Positions 8,243 through 18,628 of a stretch of DNA of 64,000 bases are shown here, piece after piece (the stretch's first letter is position 1; every line of letters starts with the position of its first letter). Source of the stretch: Blastococcus haudaquaticus (lineage in GTDB: Bacteria > Actinomycetota > Actinomycetes > Mycobacteriales > Geodermatophilaceae); assembly GCF_900230285.1 (NCBI RefSeq), contig NZ_OCNK01000005.1:1-64000 (forward strand), in the 5' to 3' direction. The translations under genes and the position numbers were made by a program. The notes below the pieces were generated by a model, which was given only the letters and a program-made list of their open reading frames with translations, made no database searches and was not told the DNA's origin.

Positions 8243-8295
8243 CGCTCCTCCGGACCGGGGTACGGCTGCTGACCGCGGTGCGGTCCGGAGGAGCG
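8243..8295 (-). terminator. Strong hairpin at the end of gltBD
   Basis: cgctcctccggacc (8243-8256) pairs perfectly with ggtccggaggagcg (8282-8295), plus one more G-C inside, around a loop of about 23 nt. It begins 6 nt past the gltD stop. No U-tract; a hairpin-only terminator or mRNA 3' stabiliser. Confidence 0.75.
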
Positions 8296-8300
8296 CGATG

Positions 8301-9791
8301 TCACCGGAGCGCGACGGTCGTGGGGGCCACCGGCGCCGGGAGCATGGAGTTCCCGGTGAGCCAGGTGTCCGCGGCCGCGGCGGCGGCCCGCCCCTCGGCG
8401 ATCGCCCACACGATGAGCGACTGGCCACGTCCCATGTCCCCCGCGACGAACACGCCGGGTTCGGTGGACATGAACGCCTCGTCGCGGGCCACGTTGCCGC
8501 GCCCGTCGACCTCGACACCGAGGGCGTCGACGAGCCCCTCGCGCTGGGCACCGGTGAACCCCATGGCCAGGAAGACGAGGTCCGCCGGGAGTTCGCGCTC
8601 GGTGCCCTCGACCTTCTGGAAGCGGCCGTCGACCCGCTCGACCTCGTGCAGCAGCAGCGCCCGCACGTTGCCGTCGCCGTCGTCGACGAAGCGCTCGGTG
8701 TTGACCGAGTAGAGCCGCTCGCCGCCCTCCTCGTGCGCGCTGGAGACGCGCATGACCATCGGGTACGTGGGCCACGGGTTGGCGCCGGTGTCCCGGCGGT
8801 CCGGCGGCGCCGGCATGATCTCGAGCTGGGTCACCGACGCGGCCCCCTGGCGGTGCGCCGTGCCGAGGCAGTCCGCGCCCGTGTCGCCGCCACCGATGAT
8901 CACCACGTGCTTGCCGTGCGCGTCGATCGGCGGGGCCTCGAGCTCGCCCAGCGCCTGCAGGTTGCCGTACGGCAGGTACTCCATGGCCAGGTGGATACCG
9001 GCGAGCTCCCGGCCGGGGGCCGGCAGGTCACGACCGATGGTGGCTCCACCGGCGAGGACGACGGCCTCGAACTCCGCCCGCAGCTGCTCGGTGGACAGGT
9101 CGTCCTCCCCCGAGCCGCCGACCTCGACGCCGGTGACGAAGCGGGTGCCCTCGGCGCGCATCTGGTCCAGCCGCCGGTCGAGCACGGCCTTCTCCATCTT
9201 GAACTCGGGGATGCCGTAGCGGAGCAGGCCCCCGACGCGGTCGGCCCGCTCGAAGACGGTCACGTCGTGGCCGGCGCGGGTGAGCTGCTGGGCGGCGGCG
9301 AGGCCCGCGGGGCCCGAGCCGATGACGGCGACCTTCTTGCCCGTCCGCTCCGCCGGAGCCTGCGGCTGGACCCAGCCCTCCTCGAAGGCCCGGTCGATGA
9401 TCTCCCACTCGATCTGCTTGATCGTGACCGGCGACTCCTGGAGGTTGAGCACGCAGGAGCCCTCGCACGGAGCCGGACAGAGCTTCCCGGTGAACTCCGG
9501 GAAGTTGTTGGTCGCGTGCAGCCGCTCGATCGCGTCGTGCCAGTCGTCCCGGCGGGCGAGGTCGTTCCACTCCGGGATCAGGTTGGCCACCGGACAGGCG
9601 TGGTGGCAGAACGGGATGCCGCAGTCCATGCAGCGCGCCGCCTGCTTGCGGACCTCCGCCGTCGGGAACAGCGGGTCCTCGCCGTTCTGCCGGGCGACGT
9701 AGACGTCCTTCCAGTCCCGGATCCGGACCTCGACCGGACGGCGCGTCGGCAGCGCCCGGTCGTACTTCAGGAAACCCGTCGAGTCAGCCAC
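8301..9791 (-). CDS. gltD: Glutamate synthase (NADPH) small subunit
   Basis: Beta subunit of GOGAT, 496 residues. It takes electrons from NADPH and passes them through FAD and iron-sulfur centres to GltB, which makes glutamate from glutamine and 2-oxoglutarate. The N-terminal iron-sulfur part shows [17 protein letters not shown] and CPAPCEGSC; the FAD-binding Rossmann motif is [13 protein letters not shown] near residue 150, and a second nucleotide motif [14 protein letters not shown] lies near residue 295. The start is GTG at 9791, 8 nt inside the 3' end of gltB, so the two subunits are translationally coupled. A strong hairpin follows the stop. Confidence 0.96.
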   Translation of the reverse strand: MADSTGFLKYDRALPTRRPVEVRIRDWKDVYVARQNGEDPLFPTAEVRKQAARCMDCGIPFCHHACPVANLIPEWNDLARRDDWHDAIERLHATNNFPEFTGKLCPAPCEGSCVLNLQESPVTIKQIEWEIIDRAFEEGWVQPQAPAERTGKKVAVIGSGPAGLAAAQQLTRAGHDVTVFERADRVGGLLRYGIPEFKMEKAVLDRRLDQMRAEGTRFVTGVEVGGSGEDDLSTEQLRAEFEAVVLAGGATIGRDLPAPGRELAGIHLAMEYLPYGNLQALGELEAPPIDAHGKHVVIIGGGDTGADCLGTAHRQGAASVTQLEIMPAPPDRRDTGANPWPTYPMVMRVSSAHEEGGERLYSVNTERFVDDGDGNVRALLLHEVERVDGRFQKVEGTERELPADLVFLAMGFTGAQREGLVDALGVEVDGRGNVARDEAFMSTEPGVFVAGDMGRGQSLIVWAIAEGRAAAAAADTWLTGNSMLPAPVAPTTVALR

Positions 9792-12700
9792 GAGCCGCCT
9801 CCATCACCGCAAGATCAACATCGGTCCCGTTCGCCTCGGCCATCCGCTGCGCCTCGAGGGCACGGCGGTAGTCCCGCGGCATGATCACGCTGAACTGCTC
9901 CGACCACCGGCCCCAGTCGGCCAGCAGCGCGTGCGCCACGGTCGACTCGGTGTCGGCGGCGTAGCGGATCAGCACGTCGCGCAGCCACTGCGCGGACTCC
10001 CCGTCCAACGGCTCGACGTCGACCATCTCGCTGTTGACGCGGTGCCGGGCGAGGTCGAGCACGTAGCCGATGCCGCCGGACATGCCGGCCGCGATGTTGC
10101 GCCCGGTCGCCCCGAGGATCACCGCACGGCCGCCGGTCATGTACTCCAGCGCGTGGTCGCCGACCCCTTCGACGACGGCCAGCGCGCCGGAGTTGCGCAC
10201 GCAGAACCGCTCGCCCACCCGACCGCGCAGGAAGATCTCCCCACCCGTCGCGCCGTAGCCGATGACGTTGCCGGCGATGACGTTGTCCTCGGCGGCGAAG
10301 GACGCCTCACGGGACGGGCGGACGACGATCCGGCCACCCGACAGGCCCTTGCCGACGTAGTCGTTGGCGTCGCCGAAGAGCCGCATCGTGATCCCGCGCG
10401 GCACGAAGGCCCCGAACGACTGCCCGGCCGAGCCGCCGAAGGTCAGGTCGATCGTCCCGTCGGGCAGCCCCTCGCCCCCGAAGCGGCGGGTGACCATCGA
10501 GCCCAGCATCGTGCCCACGGTCCGGTTGACGTTGCGCACCGGCAGCTCGAGGCTGACCGGCCGCGCGTCGAGCAGCGCGCCCTCGCACAGCTGGATGAGC
10601 GTCTGGTCCAGGGCGACGTCGAGGCCGTGGTCCTGCGACTTCACCCGGCGCAGCGGCGCGCCCTCCGGCAGCTCCGGCACGACCAGCATCGGCGAGAGGT
10701 CGAGCCCCTGCGCCTTCCAGTGGCCGACGGCCTTGCGGGTGTCCAGCAGCTCGGCGTGGCCCACGGCCTCGTCGATCGACCGGAAGCCGAGCTCGGCGAG
10801 GTAGCTGCGCACCTGCTCGGCGAGGAACTCGAAGAAGGTGACGACGAACTCCGGCTGCCCGGTGAACCGCTTGCGCAGCTCCGGGTTCTGCGTGGCCACG
10901 CCCACCGGGCAGGTGTCCAGGTGGCAGACCCGCATCATGATGCAGCCGGACACCACCAGCGGCGCCGTCGCGAAACCGAACTCCTCGGCACCCAGCAGCG
11001 CCGCGATGATGACGTCGCGGCCGGTCTTCATCTGCCCGTCGACCTGCACGGTGATCCGGTCGCGCAGCCCGTTGGCCAGCAACGTCTGCTGCGTCTCGGC
11101 CAGACCCAGCTCCCACGGGGAGCCGGCGTGCTTCAGCGAGGTCAGCGGCGCGGCACCCGTCCCGCCGTCGTGCCCGGAGATCAGGACGACGTCGGCGTGC
11201 GCCTTGCTCACCCCGGCCGCGACCGTGCCGACCCCGACCTCGGCCACCAGCTTGACGTGCACGCGCGCGTCGTTGTTGGCGTTCTTGAGGTCGTGGATGA
11301 GCTGCTTGAGGTCCTCGATCGAGTAGATGTCGTGGTGCGGCGGCGGGCTGATCAGGCCGACACCCGGCGTCGAGTGCCGGGTGCGCGCCACCCACGGGTA
11401 GACCTTGCTGCCCGGTAGCTGGCCGCCCTCGCCGGGCTTGGCGCCCTGCGCCATCTTGATCTGGATGTCGTCGGCGTTGACCAGGTACTCGCTGGTGACG
11501 CCGAACCGGCCGGACGCCACCTGCTTGATCGCCGAGCGGCGCAGGTCGCCGTTCTCGTCGGGGGTGAAGCGGTCGGGGTCCTCGCCGCCCTCCCCGGTGT
11601 TGGAGCGGCCACCCAGCCGGTTCATCGCGATGGCGAGGGTCTGGTGGGCCTCCGCCGAGATGGAGCCGTAGCTCATCGCCCCGGTGTTGAACCGCTTGAC
11701 GATCTCGCTCGCCGGCTCCACCTCGTCGATCGGCACGGGCGGGCGCACGCCGGTCCGCAGCGCGAAGAGCCCGCGCAGGGTGGCGGCCTCCTCCGACAGC
11801 TGGTCGACCGTCCGCGTGTACTTCTCGAAGACGTCGAACTGCCGCGACCGGGTGGCGTGCTGGAGGAGGAACACCGTCTCGGGGTTGAACAGGTGCACCT
11901 CGCCCTCGCGGCGCCACTGGTACTCGCCACCGGTCTCGAGCCGGCGGTGCGCCCGCTCGGTGGGGTTCTCCGGGTAGGCCCGGCGGTGGCGCATGGCCAC
12001 CTCCTCGGCGAGCACGTCGATGCCGACGCCGCCCAGCGGACAGGAGGTGCCGGTGAAGTACTCGTCGACGAGGTCCTGGGAGAGCCCGACGGCCTCGAAG
12101 ATCTGCGCCATCGTGTACGAGCCGACGGTGCTGATCCCCATCTTGCTCATGACCTTGAGGACGCCCTTGCCGAGCGCCTTGACCATGTTGCGGACGGCCT
12201 GCGCCGGCTCCACGCCGGTGAGCGCGCCGTCGCGGATGAGGTCCTCGATCGACTCGAACGCCAGGTAGGGGTTGACCGCGGCCGCGCCGTAGCCCAGCAG
12301 CAGGGCCACGTGGTGGACCTCGCGGCAGTCGCCGGACTCGACGACGAGGCCGACCTCCATGCGCGTCTTCTCGCGCACCAGGTGGTGGTGCACCGCGGCG
12401 GTCATCAGCAGCGACGGGATGGGAGCGCGCTTCTCGTCGCAGTCGCGGTCGGACAGCACGATGATGCGCGCGCCGGCCGAGATCGCCTTGGACACCTTGG
12501 TCCGCAGCTGCTCGATCGCCTCGGCGAGCGCCGCTCCCCCGCCGGTGACGTCGAAGTGGCCGGTGATCCGGACGGCCGCGAAGCCGGGCAGGTCGCCGTC
12601 GTCGTCGATGTGCAGGATCTTGGCCAGCTCGTCGTTGTCGATGACGGGGAACGGCAGGTGCACCTGGCGACAGGACGCGGGCGACGCCGCGAGCAGGTTC

Positions 12701-14439
12701 TGCTCCGGGCCGAAGGTGCGCCCGAGGCTGGTCACCAGCTCCTCGCGGATGGCGTCCAGCGGCGGGTTCGTGACCTGCGCGAACAGCTGGCCGAAGTAGT
12801 CGTAGAGCAGTCGCGAGCGGTCCGACAGCGCCGCGACGGGGGTGTCGGTGCCCATGGAGCCGATGGGCTCGGCGCCGGAGGACGCCATCGGCGTCACCAG
12901 GACGCGCAGCTCCTCCTCCGTGTAGCCGAACAGCATCTGCCGGCGGACGACGGACTCGTGGCTGGGCCGCGAGCGGCGGCGCTCGGGCAGCGAGGGCAGG
13001 TGCACCAGGCCGGCGTGCAGCCAGTCCTCGTAGGGGTGCTCGGCGGCCAGCGCCCCCTTGACGTCCTCGTCGGAGACGATCTTCCCCGACGAGGTGTCGA
13101 CCAGGAACATCCGGCCCGGCTGCAGCCGGCCCTTCGCGACGACGTCGGCGGCCGGGATGTCCAGGACGCCGACCTCGCTGGCGAGCACGACGACGTCGTC
13201 CTTCGTGCGCCACCAGCGGCCGGGGCGCAGCCCGTTCCGGTCGAGCACGGCGCCGATCAGGGTGCCGTCGGTGAAGCAGACCGCGGCGGGCCCGTCCCAC
13301 GGCTCCATGATCGAGGAGTGGAACCGGTAGAAGGCCCGGCGGGCCGGGTCCATCTCGTCGTGGTTCTCCCACGCCTCCGGGATCATCATCAGCACGGCGT
13401 GCGGGAGCGAGCGGCCGGACAGGTGCAGCAGCTCGAGCACCTCGTCGAAGGTGGCCGAGTCGCTGAAGTCGCTGGCGGTGACCGGGAAGATGCGCTCCAG
13501 TCCCAGCTCCGACGCGGGGCCGGCCGGGCCGTCGAAGAGCTGGGTGTCCAGCTTCGCCTCGCGGGCCCGCATGCGGTTGCGGTTGCCCTTGATGGTGTTG
13601 ATCTCGCCGTTGTGCGCGATGAACCGGAACGGGTGCGCCAGCGGCCAGCTGGGGAAGGTGTTGGTCGAGAACCGGCTGTGCACCAGTGCGATCGCCGACT
13701 CGTAGCGCTCGTCGCGGAGGTCGGGGAAGAACAGCGGCAGCTGGTCGGTGGTGAGCATGCCCTTGTACGTGATGGTCCGCGACGACAGCGAGGCGATGTA
13801 CAGCGAGCTGCCGGCCTCGACCGCGGCCCGCTCGGCCCGCTTGCGCAGCACGAACGAGCGCCGCTCGAGCCGGGTGACGCCGTTGGGGGCGACGTTCCCG
13901 CCGAAGGCCTTCGCGTCGGCCCGGCCGCCCATGGTCTCGGCCACGAACAGCTGGGCGAAGTGCGGCATGACCGCGCGGGCCGTCGGCCCCAGGTCCGCGC
14001 CGTCCGGGTCGACCGGGACGTCGCGCCAGCCGAGGACGGTGAGCCCCTCCTCCTCCGCGAGCCCGGCGACCTGCTCGTAGCGGGCGGCCCGCTCGGCGTC
14101 GTCGGTGGGGAGGAAGGCGATGCCGACCGAGTACTCGCCCATCGGCGGCAGGTCGAAGTCGACGCTGGCGCGCAGCAGCGCGTCGGGCAGCTGGGTCAGG
14201 ATGCCCGCACCGTCGCCGGAGTTCGGCTCGGAGCCGGCTGCGCCCCGGTGATCGAGGTTGTGCAGGGCCGTCAGTCCCTGGGCGACGATGGCGCGCGAGC
14301 GCCGACCGCGGGCGTCGGCCACGAAGGCGACACCGCAGGCGTCCTTGTCGTTCGCCGGGTCGTAGAGGCCGGAGGCAGCGGGGACCGCGGAGAACGGAAC
14401 GGCTGACTTCGGAGCGGCGGGGGCGGTGAGGTCGGGCAT
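9784..14439 (-). CDS. gltB: Glutamate synthase (NADPH) large subunit
   Basis: Alpha subunit of GOGAT, 1551 residues. Cys35 in [11 protein letters not shown] is the expected N-terminal nucleophile after removal of a 34-residue propeptide. Domains in order: class II glutamine amidotransferase (35 to about 440), central domain (about 480-770), FMN-binding synthase domain (about 830-1200) with its 3Fe-4S cysteines in [15 protein letters not shown], and the GXGXG beta-helix (about 1290-1480). ATG 14439 has GGGAG 5 nt upstream, so this mRNA has a leader, unlike many neighbours. Operon with gltD. A GlnR-like half-site pair lies about 250 bp upstream. Confidence 0.97.
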   Translation of the reverse strand: MPDLTAPAAPKSAVPFSAVPAASGLYDPANDKDACGVAFVADARGRRSRAIVAQGLTALHNLDHRGAAGSEPNSGDGAGILTQLPDALLRASVDFDLPPMGEYSVGIAFLPTDDAERAARYEQVAGLAEEEGLTVLGWRDVPVDPDGADLGPTARAVMPHFAQLFVAETMGGRADAKAFGGNVAPNGVTRLERRSFVLRKRAERAAVEAGSSLYIASLSSRTITYKGMLTTDQLPLFFPDLRDERYESAIALVHSRFSTNTFPSWPLAHPFRFIAHNGEINTIKGNRNRMRAREAKLDTQLFDGPAGPASELGLERIFPVTASDFSDSATFDEVLELLHLSGRSLPHAVLMMIPEAWENHDEMDPARRAFYRFHSSIMEPWDGPAAVCFTDGTLIGAVLDRNGLRPGRWWRTKDDVVVLASEVGVLDIPAADVVAKGRLQPGRMFLVDTSSGKIVSDEDVKGALAAEHPYEDWLHAGLVHLPSLPERRRSRPSHESVVRRQMLFGYTEEELRVLVTPMASSGAEPIGSMGTDTPVAALSDRSRLLYDYFGQLFAQVTNPPLDAIREELVTSLGRTFGPEQNLLAASPASCRQVHLPFPVIDNDELAKILHIDDDGDLPGFAAVRITGHFDVTGGGAALAEAIEQLRTKVSKAISAGARIIVLSDRDCDEKRAPIPSLLMTAAVHHHLVREKTRMEVGLVVESGDCREVHHVALLLGYGAAAVNPYLAFESIEDLIRDGALTGVEPAQAVRNMVKALGKGVLKVMSKMGISTVGSYTMAQIFEAVGLSQDLVDEYFTGTSCPLGGVGIDVLAEEVAMRHRRAYPENPTERAHRRLETGGEYQWRREGEVHLFNPETVFLLQHATRSRQFDVFEKYTRTVDQLSEEAATLRGLFALRTGVRPPVPIDEVEPASEIVKRFNTGAMSYGSISAEAHQTLAIAMNRLGGRSNTGEGGEDPDRFTPDENGDLRRSAIKQVASGRFGVTSEYLVNADDIQIKMAQGAKPGEGGQLPGSKVYPWVARTRHSTPGVGLISPPPHHDIYSIEDLKQLIHDLKNANNDARVHVKLVAEVGVGTVAAGVSKAHADVVLISGHDGGTGAAPLTSLKHAGSPWELGLAETQQTLLANGLRDRITVQVDGQMKTGRDVIIAALLGAEEFGFATAPLVVSGCIMMRVCHLDTCPVGVATQNPELRKRFTGQPEFVVTFFEFLAEQVRSYLAELGFRSIDEAVGHAELLDTRKAVGHWKAQGLDLSPMLVVPELPEGAPLRRVKSQDHGLDVALDQTLIQLCEGALLDARPVSLELPVRNVNRTVGTMLGSMVTRRFGGEGLPDGTIDLTFGGSAGQSFGAFVPRGITMRLFGDANDYVGKGLSGGRIVVRPSREASFAAEDNVIAGNVIGYGATGGEIFLRGRVGERFCVRNSGALAVVEGVGDHALEYMTGGRAVILGATGRNIAAGMSGGIGYVLDLARHRVNSEMVDVEPLDGESAQWLRDVLIRYAADTESTVAHALLADWGRWSEQFSVIMPRDYRRALEAQRMAEANGTDVDLAVMEAARG

Positions 14440-14926
14440 GTCACTCCCGTCGTCGGCGACGCCCGCGTCCTCGGAGGGAGGAGCGGACGGGGCTGGAGCC
14501 CGGGCCGGGGGTCAAGGGTTGGCGGACGGCACTGCGGAGGGCCGGCTGCCCGGGAGGGACGTCGGCCCCGGGTGCGGCAGGCTGGAGCCCCTCGGGTGGT
14601 CTCCGACGGGCTGTCGTCCGCGGGGCGACGCTGGCCCGGTCCGACGGTAGGGCCCGGCCGGGATCGCCGGCGGGTCCGCTGCGAAGGGTACACAGCCGTA
14701 ACACGGGGCTCAGCGGCGAAAATCACGCTGCACGGCGTGGCGGCAGGAACACGGCGGAAGTTGTCCGTGTCCGGCCCGCCCGGAGGTCGACAGCCCGTGA
14801 CCATCCTCACCGATCGGCCGGCGTCCGGCATCCCGGTGGCGCACCTCGATCAGGAATCGAGAAGCACCACGGTCCCGGGCGTCGTTAGCGTCCGACTCCC
14901 ACCACGCGACGGGCGAGAGGACAGCC
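14440..14926. other. 487-bp intergenic region between divergent gltB and a DUF1801 gene
   Basis: No convincing gene. It must hold the gltB promoter and that of the divergent DUF1801 gene. The only motif seen is a GTTAC-n6-GTACC pair near 14690. A Shine-Dalgarno-like agagga precedes the GTG at 14927. Short open frames here lack any recognisable family. Confidence 0.7.
14688..14703 (-). promoter_or_regulatory. GlnR-like half-site pair upstream of gltB
   Basis: Reads GTTAC-ggctgt-GTACC on the minus strand. The 6-nt spacing and first half-site fit the actinobacterial GlnR box (GTnAC-n6-GAAAC), but the second half departs from consensus. Location upstream of a nitrogen-assimilation operon is the main support. 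Confidence 0.3.
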
Positions 14927-15397
14927 GTGAGCACAGCGAAGACCGAGAAGAGCAGGCCCACGCCGGCGGAGGGTTTCTCCGCGGAGGAACGGGCCGCGAT
15001 GAAGGAGCGCGCGGCCGAGCTGAAGGCAGCGGGTCGCCGGGACGGTGGGTCGAAGAAGGCGGCGGCCGAGGAGGCGGACCTGCTGGCGAAGATCGCCGCG
15101 ATGCCCGAGCCGGACCGGGCACTCGCGGAGCGCGTGCACGCCGTCGTGACCGCCGCAGCTCCCGAGCTGGCGCCGAAGCTCTGGTACGGGCAGCCGGCCT
15201 GGGCCAAGGACGGCAAGGTCGTCTGCTTCTTCCGCAGCGGGCAGGCCGACAGGACGCGCTACTCGGTCTTCGGGTTCAACGAGGAGGCGAACCTCGACGA
15301 GGACGGCGGCATGTGACCGACGTCCTGGGCGCTGGCCGGGCTGGACGCCGCCGGGGAGAAGGCGATCGCCGAGCTGGTCAGGAAGGCCGTCCGCTGA
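14927..15397 (+). pseudogene. DUF1801 (YdhG-type) protein interrupted by an in-frame TGA
   Basis: Small cytoplasmic protein of unknown function. Residues 1-50 are Lys/Glu/Ala-rich; then comes the DUF1801 core with APELAPKLWYGQPAWAKDGK and RYSVFGFNEEANLD. Reading stops at a TGA at 15314-15316 right after GGM (129 residues). The same frame continues without a break as PTSWALAGLDAAGEKAIAEL and ends naturally at 15397. Family members end in ..MWPTSWAL.., so the TGA sits exactly where Trp (TGG) belongs: a one-base nonsense change. Recoding is unlikely, as no SECIS-like context was seen. Start GTG 14927 with agagga upstream. Confidence 0.8.
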
Positions 15398-15409
15398 GGT
15401 CCGCCGCCG

Positions 15410-16357
15410 TCAGCCGGGTTCGGCGGGGCGGTGCTCCTCCTGGCGGACGAGACCCGGGTCGGTCGCCGGCTCCTCGACCGGCGCGGCCGTCCCGGGCGCA
15501 CCCGCCTGTCCGCCCCGGGTGATCACCTCGCGCGGGCGCCCGCGCTGCCAGACGAAGTAGGCCAGCGCCAGCAGCCCGACGATGATCGCGGTGAAGACGT
15601 TGATCCGGACCCCGAACAGGGTCTCCGCCGGATCGGTGCGCATCAGCTCGATCCACAACCGGCCCACGCAGTAGGAGACGACGTACACCGCGAACGCCCG
15701 GCCGTGCCCCAGCCGGAAGCGCCGGTCGGCCCAGATGACGAAGGCCGCCGCCGCGAGGTTCCACAGCAGCTCGTAGAGGAAGGTGGGGTGGAACGTGCCC
15801 AGGACCACCGGGGCGCCGTCGGGGTCGACGACGGCCCGGCCGCCACTCCACTCGTGGATGGTGAGCGCCCAGGGCAGGTCCGTCGGGCCGCCGTAGAGTT
15901 CGTTGTTGAACCAGTTGCCCAGCCGACCGATCGCCTGCGCGACCAGGAGCCCCGGTGCCAGCGCGTCGGCGAACGCCGGCAGCGGGATCCCCCGCCGGCG
16001 GCAGGCGATCCAGGCGCCCACGCCGCCCAGGGCGATGGCCCCCCAGATGCCGAGGCCCCCCTCCCAGATGGCGAACGCCCGCATGGGGTCGCCGCCCTCG
16101 CCGAAGTAGGCGCGGGGGCTGGAGATCACGTGGTAGATGCGGCCACCGATGATCCCGAACGGCACCGCCCAGACGGCGATGTCCAGCACGTCGCCGGGCG
16201 CGCCACCACGAGCGACCCAGCGGCGCTCGGTGAGCAGGACGGCCGCGACGATGCCCGCCACGATGCACAGGGCGTACGCGCGGATCGGCAGCGGACCCAG
16301 CTCCCAGACGCCCTGGGTGGGGCTGGGGATGGCAGCCAGGTGGTCGACGACGGTCAC
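15410..16357 (-). CDS. lgt: Prolipoprotein diacylglyceryl transferase
   Basis: Membrane enzyme that moves diacylglycerol from phosphatidylglycerol to the lipobox cysteine of prolipoproteins, the first step of lipoprotein maturation. 315 residues with about seven membrane segments. Family marks are GGRIYHV, the long signature around GRLGNWFNNELYGGPT, and HPTFLYELLWNL. The C-terminal 35 residues are a Pro/Glu-rich cytoplasmic tail, longer than in E. coli but common in actinobacteria. The GTG at 16357 overlaps the trpA stop by 4 nt. The second enzyme of the pathway, lspA, lies 35 kb away, and both binding proteins in this window are lipoprotein clients. Confidence 0.96.
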   Translation of the reverse strand: MTVVDHLAAIPSPTQGVWELGPLPIRAYALCIVAGIVAAVLLTERRWVARGGAPGDVLDIAVWAVPFGIIGGRIYHVISSPRAYFGEGGDPMRAFAIWEGGLGIWGAIALGGVGAWIACRRRGIPLPAFADALAPGLLVAQAIGRLGNWFNNELYGGPTDLPWALTIHEWSGGRAVVDPDGAPVVLGTFHPTFLYELLWNLAAAAFVIWADRRFRLGHGRAFAVYVVSYCVGRLWIELMRTDPAETLFGVRINVFTAIIVGLLALAYFVWQRGRPREVITRGGQAGAPGTAAPVEEPATDPGLVRQEEHRPAEPG

Positions 16358-17235
16358 GACCGCACTCCCTTCGCGAGCTCCTTCGACAGCGCGCGGACGC
16401 CGTCGGCGCCGCGCCCCTCCAGCATCTCGCGGACGTAGGCGGAGCCGACGATGACACCGTCGGCGAAGGCGGCGACCTCGGCGGCCTGGCTGCCGTTGGA
16501 CACGCCGAGCCCGACGCAGACCGGAAGGCCGTCCGCGACCTCGCGGGTCCGGGCCACCAGGCGCTCGGCGGCGTCCCCGACCGTCGCCCGGGTGCCGGTG
16601 ACGCCCATGGTGGAGGCCGCGTAGACGAAGCCCCGGCAGGCGGCCGTGGTGGAGCGCAGCCGGGCGTCGGTGGACGACGGCGCCACGAGGAAGACCCGGT
16701 CGAGGCCGTGCTCCTCCGACGCGGTCAGCCACTCGGCCGCCTCGTCGGGGATCAGGTCAGGGGTGATCGCGCCGGCTCCCCCGGCCGCGGCCAGGTCGGC
16801 GGCGAACCGCGCGACGCCGTAGCGCTCGATCGGGTTCCAGTAGCTCATCACCACCGGCACGGCGCCGGCCTCGGCGACCGCGGTCACCGCCCGCAGCACG
16901 TCGGCCATGCCGACGCCCGCCCGGACCGCGACGTCCACCGCCTCCTGGATGACCGGCCCGTCGATGCCCGGGTCGCTGTACGGGACGCCGATCTCGATCG
17001 CGTCGGCGCCGCCCTCGACGGCGGCGACCATCGCGGCGATCGACGTGTCCACGTCGGGATAGCCCACCGGGAGGTAGGCGATCAGCGCAGCACGGTCCTC
17101 GGCCTTCGCCGCGGCGATCCGGTCGGCCAGTTGACTGCCTCGACTCCGGACTCGCTCCGCTCCTCGCTCCGCAACATCGGTCGCCTCCGCGGTCGCTGCG
17201 ATGCTCACTCCCGCGTCGTTCTCGGAAGGGCTCAC
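16354..17235 (-). CDS. trpA: Tryptophan synthase alpha subunit
   Basis: Cleaves indole-3-glycerol phosphate to indole and glyceraldehyde 3-phosphate, passing indole to TrpB. 293 residues, about 25 more than usual. The catalytic Glu is in [12 protein letters not shown] and the catalytic Asp in [10 protein letters not shown]; the phosphate site GVTGTR and the terminal GSAYV are intact. Homology starts near residue 34 ([15 protein letters not shown]); residues 1-33 are an extension encoded partly by a GC-rich repeat-like stretch (17136-17175). GTG 17235 overlaps the trpB stop by 4 nt, so it is supported as the start, though an internal start is possible. Confidence 0.95.
   Translation of the reverse strand: MSPSENDAGVSIAATAEATDVAERGAERVRSRGSQLADRIAAAKAEDRAALIAYLPVGYPDVDTSIAAMVAAVEGGADAIEIGVPYSDPGIDGPVIQEAVDVAVRAGVGMADVLRAVTAVAEAGAVPVVMSYWNPIERYGVARFAADLAAAGGAGAITPDLIPDEAAEWLTASEEHGLDRVFLVAPSSTDARLRSTTAACRGFVYAASTMGVTGTRATVGDAAERLVARTREVADGLPVCVGLGVSNGSQAAEVAAFADGVIVGSAYVREMLEGRGADGVRALSKELAKGVRS
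17136..17175. repeat. Repeat-like GC-rich element inside the 5' end of trpA
   Basis: On the minus strand it is built of iterated ggagcga/gcggagcgag units and encodes the Arg/Glu-rich part of the TrpA extension ([15 protein letters not shown]). It lies outside the conserved domain and reads open in more than one frame, as small dispersed repeats often do. Dispersal in the genome cannot be tested here. Confidence 0.4.
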
Positions 17236-18584
17236 AGCTCCTCTCCCGCGTCCGGGCCGGCGACGGCCTCGTCGTTGCTGACCGCACCCTCGGTCGGCTG
17301 CTGGTCGGTGTCCAGACCGGGGCCGGGGTCGACCTCCTCGCGGTCACCGAGGCCGAACCACTGCGACGCGGTCTCCACGTCCTTGTCCCCCCGCCCGGAG
17401 AGGTTCACCAGGAGGAGAGCGTCCGGCCCGAGTTCCCGGCCGAGCGTCATCGCGCCCGCCAGGGCGTGCGCCGACTCGATCGCCGGGATGATGCCCTCGG
17501 TCCGGCAGAGCAGCGCGAACGCCTCCATCGCCTCGGCGTCGGTGACGGCCCGGTACTCCGCCCGGCCGATGTCGTGCAGGTACGAATGCTCGGGACCGAC
17601 GCCCGGGTAGTCCAGGCCGGCACTGATCGAGTGCGACTCGATCGTCTGCCCGTTGTCGTCCTGGAGCAGGTAGGACCGCGCGCCGTGCAGCACGCCCGGC
17701 GTCCCTCCGGTGATCGTGGCCGCGTGCCGGCCGCTGTCCACGCCGTCACCCCCGGCCTCGAGCCCGACCAGGCGGACGCCGTCGTCGGGCACGAAGGCGG
17801 TGAAGATGCCGATCGCGTTGGACCCGCCGCCGACGCAGGCCAGCACCGCGTCGGGGCGGCGCCCCTCCCGCTCGAGCACCTGCTCGCGCGCCTCGTCGCC
17901 GATCACCCGCTGGAAGTCGCGGACCATGGCCGGGAAGGGGTGCGGGCCGGCGACGGTGCCGAAGACGTAGTTCGTCGTCTCCACGTTGGTCACCCAGTCG
18001 CGGAACGCCTCGTTGATGGCGTCCTTGAGCGTGCGGGAACCGGTGGTCACCGGGATGACCTCGGCGCCGAGCAGCCGCATGCGGGCGACGTTGAGCGCCT
18101 GCCGGCGGGTGTCCTCCTCGCCCATGTAGACCGTGCAGGACAGCCCCATGAGGGCGGCGGCCGTGGCCGTCGCGACCCCGTGCTGTCCGGCGCCGGTCTC
18201 GGCGATGACCCGGGACTTGCCGATGCGCTTGGTCAGCAGCGCCTGGCCGAGCACGTTGTTGATCTTGTGCGACCCGGTGTGGTTGAGGTCCTCGCGCTTG
18301 AGCAGGACGCGGGCGCCGCCGCAGTGCTCGGCGAACTTCGGCACCTCGGTGACCGGGCTCGGCCGCCCGGTGTAGTCGCGCTGCAGCCGGTGGAACTCGG
18401 CGAGGAAGGCTGGGTCGACCCGCATGGCCTCGTAGGCGTCGGTCAGCTCGTCGAGCGCGGCGATGAGGGCCTCGGGCACGAACCGCCCGCCGAAGACGCC
18501 GAAGTGGCCGGTCTCGTCGGGCCAGCCCGGGCGCGCCGGCAGGAGACGTTCCCCGGGCTGCGTCGGTGGGCTGGTCGTCGTCAT
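17232..18584 (-). CDS. trpB: Tryptophan synthase beta subunit
   Basis: PLP enzyme condensing indole and serine to tryptophan. 450 residues. The Schiff-base lysine is Lys107 in [23 protein letters not shown], the phosphate loop [10 protein letters not shown], and [12 protein letters not shown] are all intact. The catalytic core ends about residue 410; an acidic tail of some 40 residues follows and is specific to this lineage. Start is ATG 18584, with the weaker hexamer GACACT 6 nt upstream. Overlaps trpA by 4 nt; 44 nt separate it from trpC. Confidence 0.97.
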   Translation of the reverse strand: MTTTSPPTQPGERLLPARPGWPDETGHFGVFGGRFVPEALIAALDELTDAYEAMRVDPAFLAEFHRLQRDYTGRPSPVTEVPKFAEHCGGARVLLKREDLNHTGSHKINNVLGQALLTKRIGKSRVIAETGAGQHGVATATAAALMGLSCTVYMGEEDTRRQALNVARMRLLGAEVIPVTTGSRTLKDAINEAFRDWVTNVETTNYVFGTVAGPHPFPAMVRDFQRVIGDEAREQVLEREGRRPDAVLACVGGGSNAIGIFTAFVPDDGVRLVGLEAGGDGVDSGRHAATITGGTPGVLHGARSYLLQDDNGQTIESHSISAGLDYPGVGPEHSYLHDIGRAEYRAVTDAEAMEAFALLCRTEGIIPAIESAHALAGAMTLGRELGPDALLLVNLSGRGDKDVETASQWFGLGDREEVDPGPGLDTDQQPTEGAVSNDEAVAGPDAGEEL

Positions 18585-18590
18585 GCGCCC

Positions 18591-18596
18591 AGTGTC
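18591..18596 (-). promoter_or_regulatory. Possible weak -10 element GACACT, trpB
   Basis: GACACT ends 6 nt before the trpB ATG and fits the leaderless spacing but not the first T of TANNNT. It could give an internal trpBA-lgt promoter. Confidence 0.25.
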
Positions 18597-18628
18597 CCGC
18601 GCCGGGGCCCGGCCGCGGCGCAGGGGGT

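Noticed and set aside
11644-14406. Plus-strand open frame of about 920 codons opposite gltB
   Set aside because: Shadow of gltB with low-complexity composition and no recognisable domain.
15314-15316. Selenocysteine recoding at the DUF1801 TGA
   Set aside because: The family has Trp, not Cys, at this site, and no SECIS-like hairpin was seen right after it.
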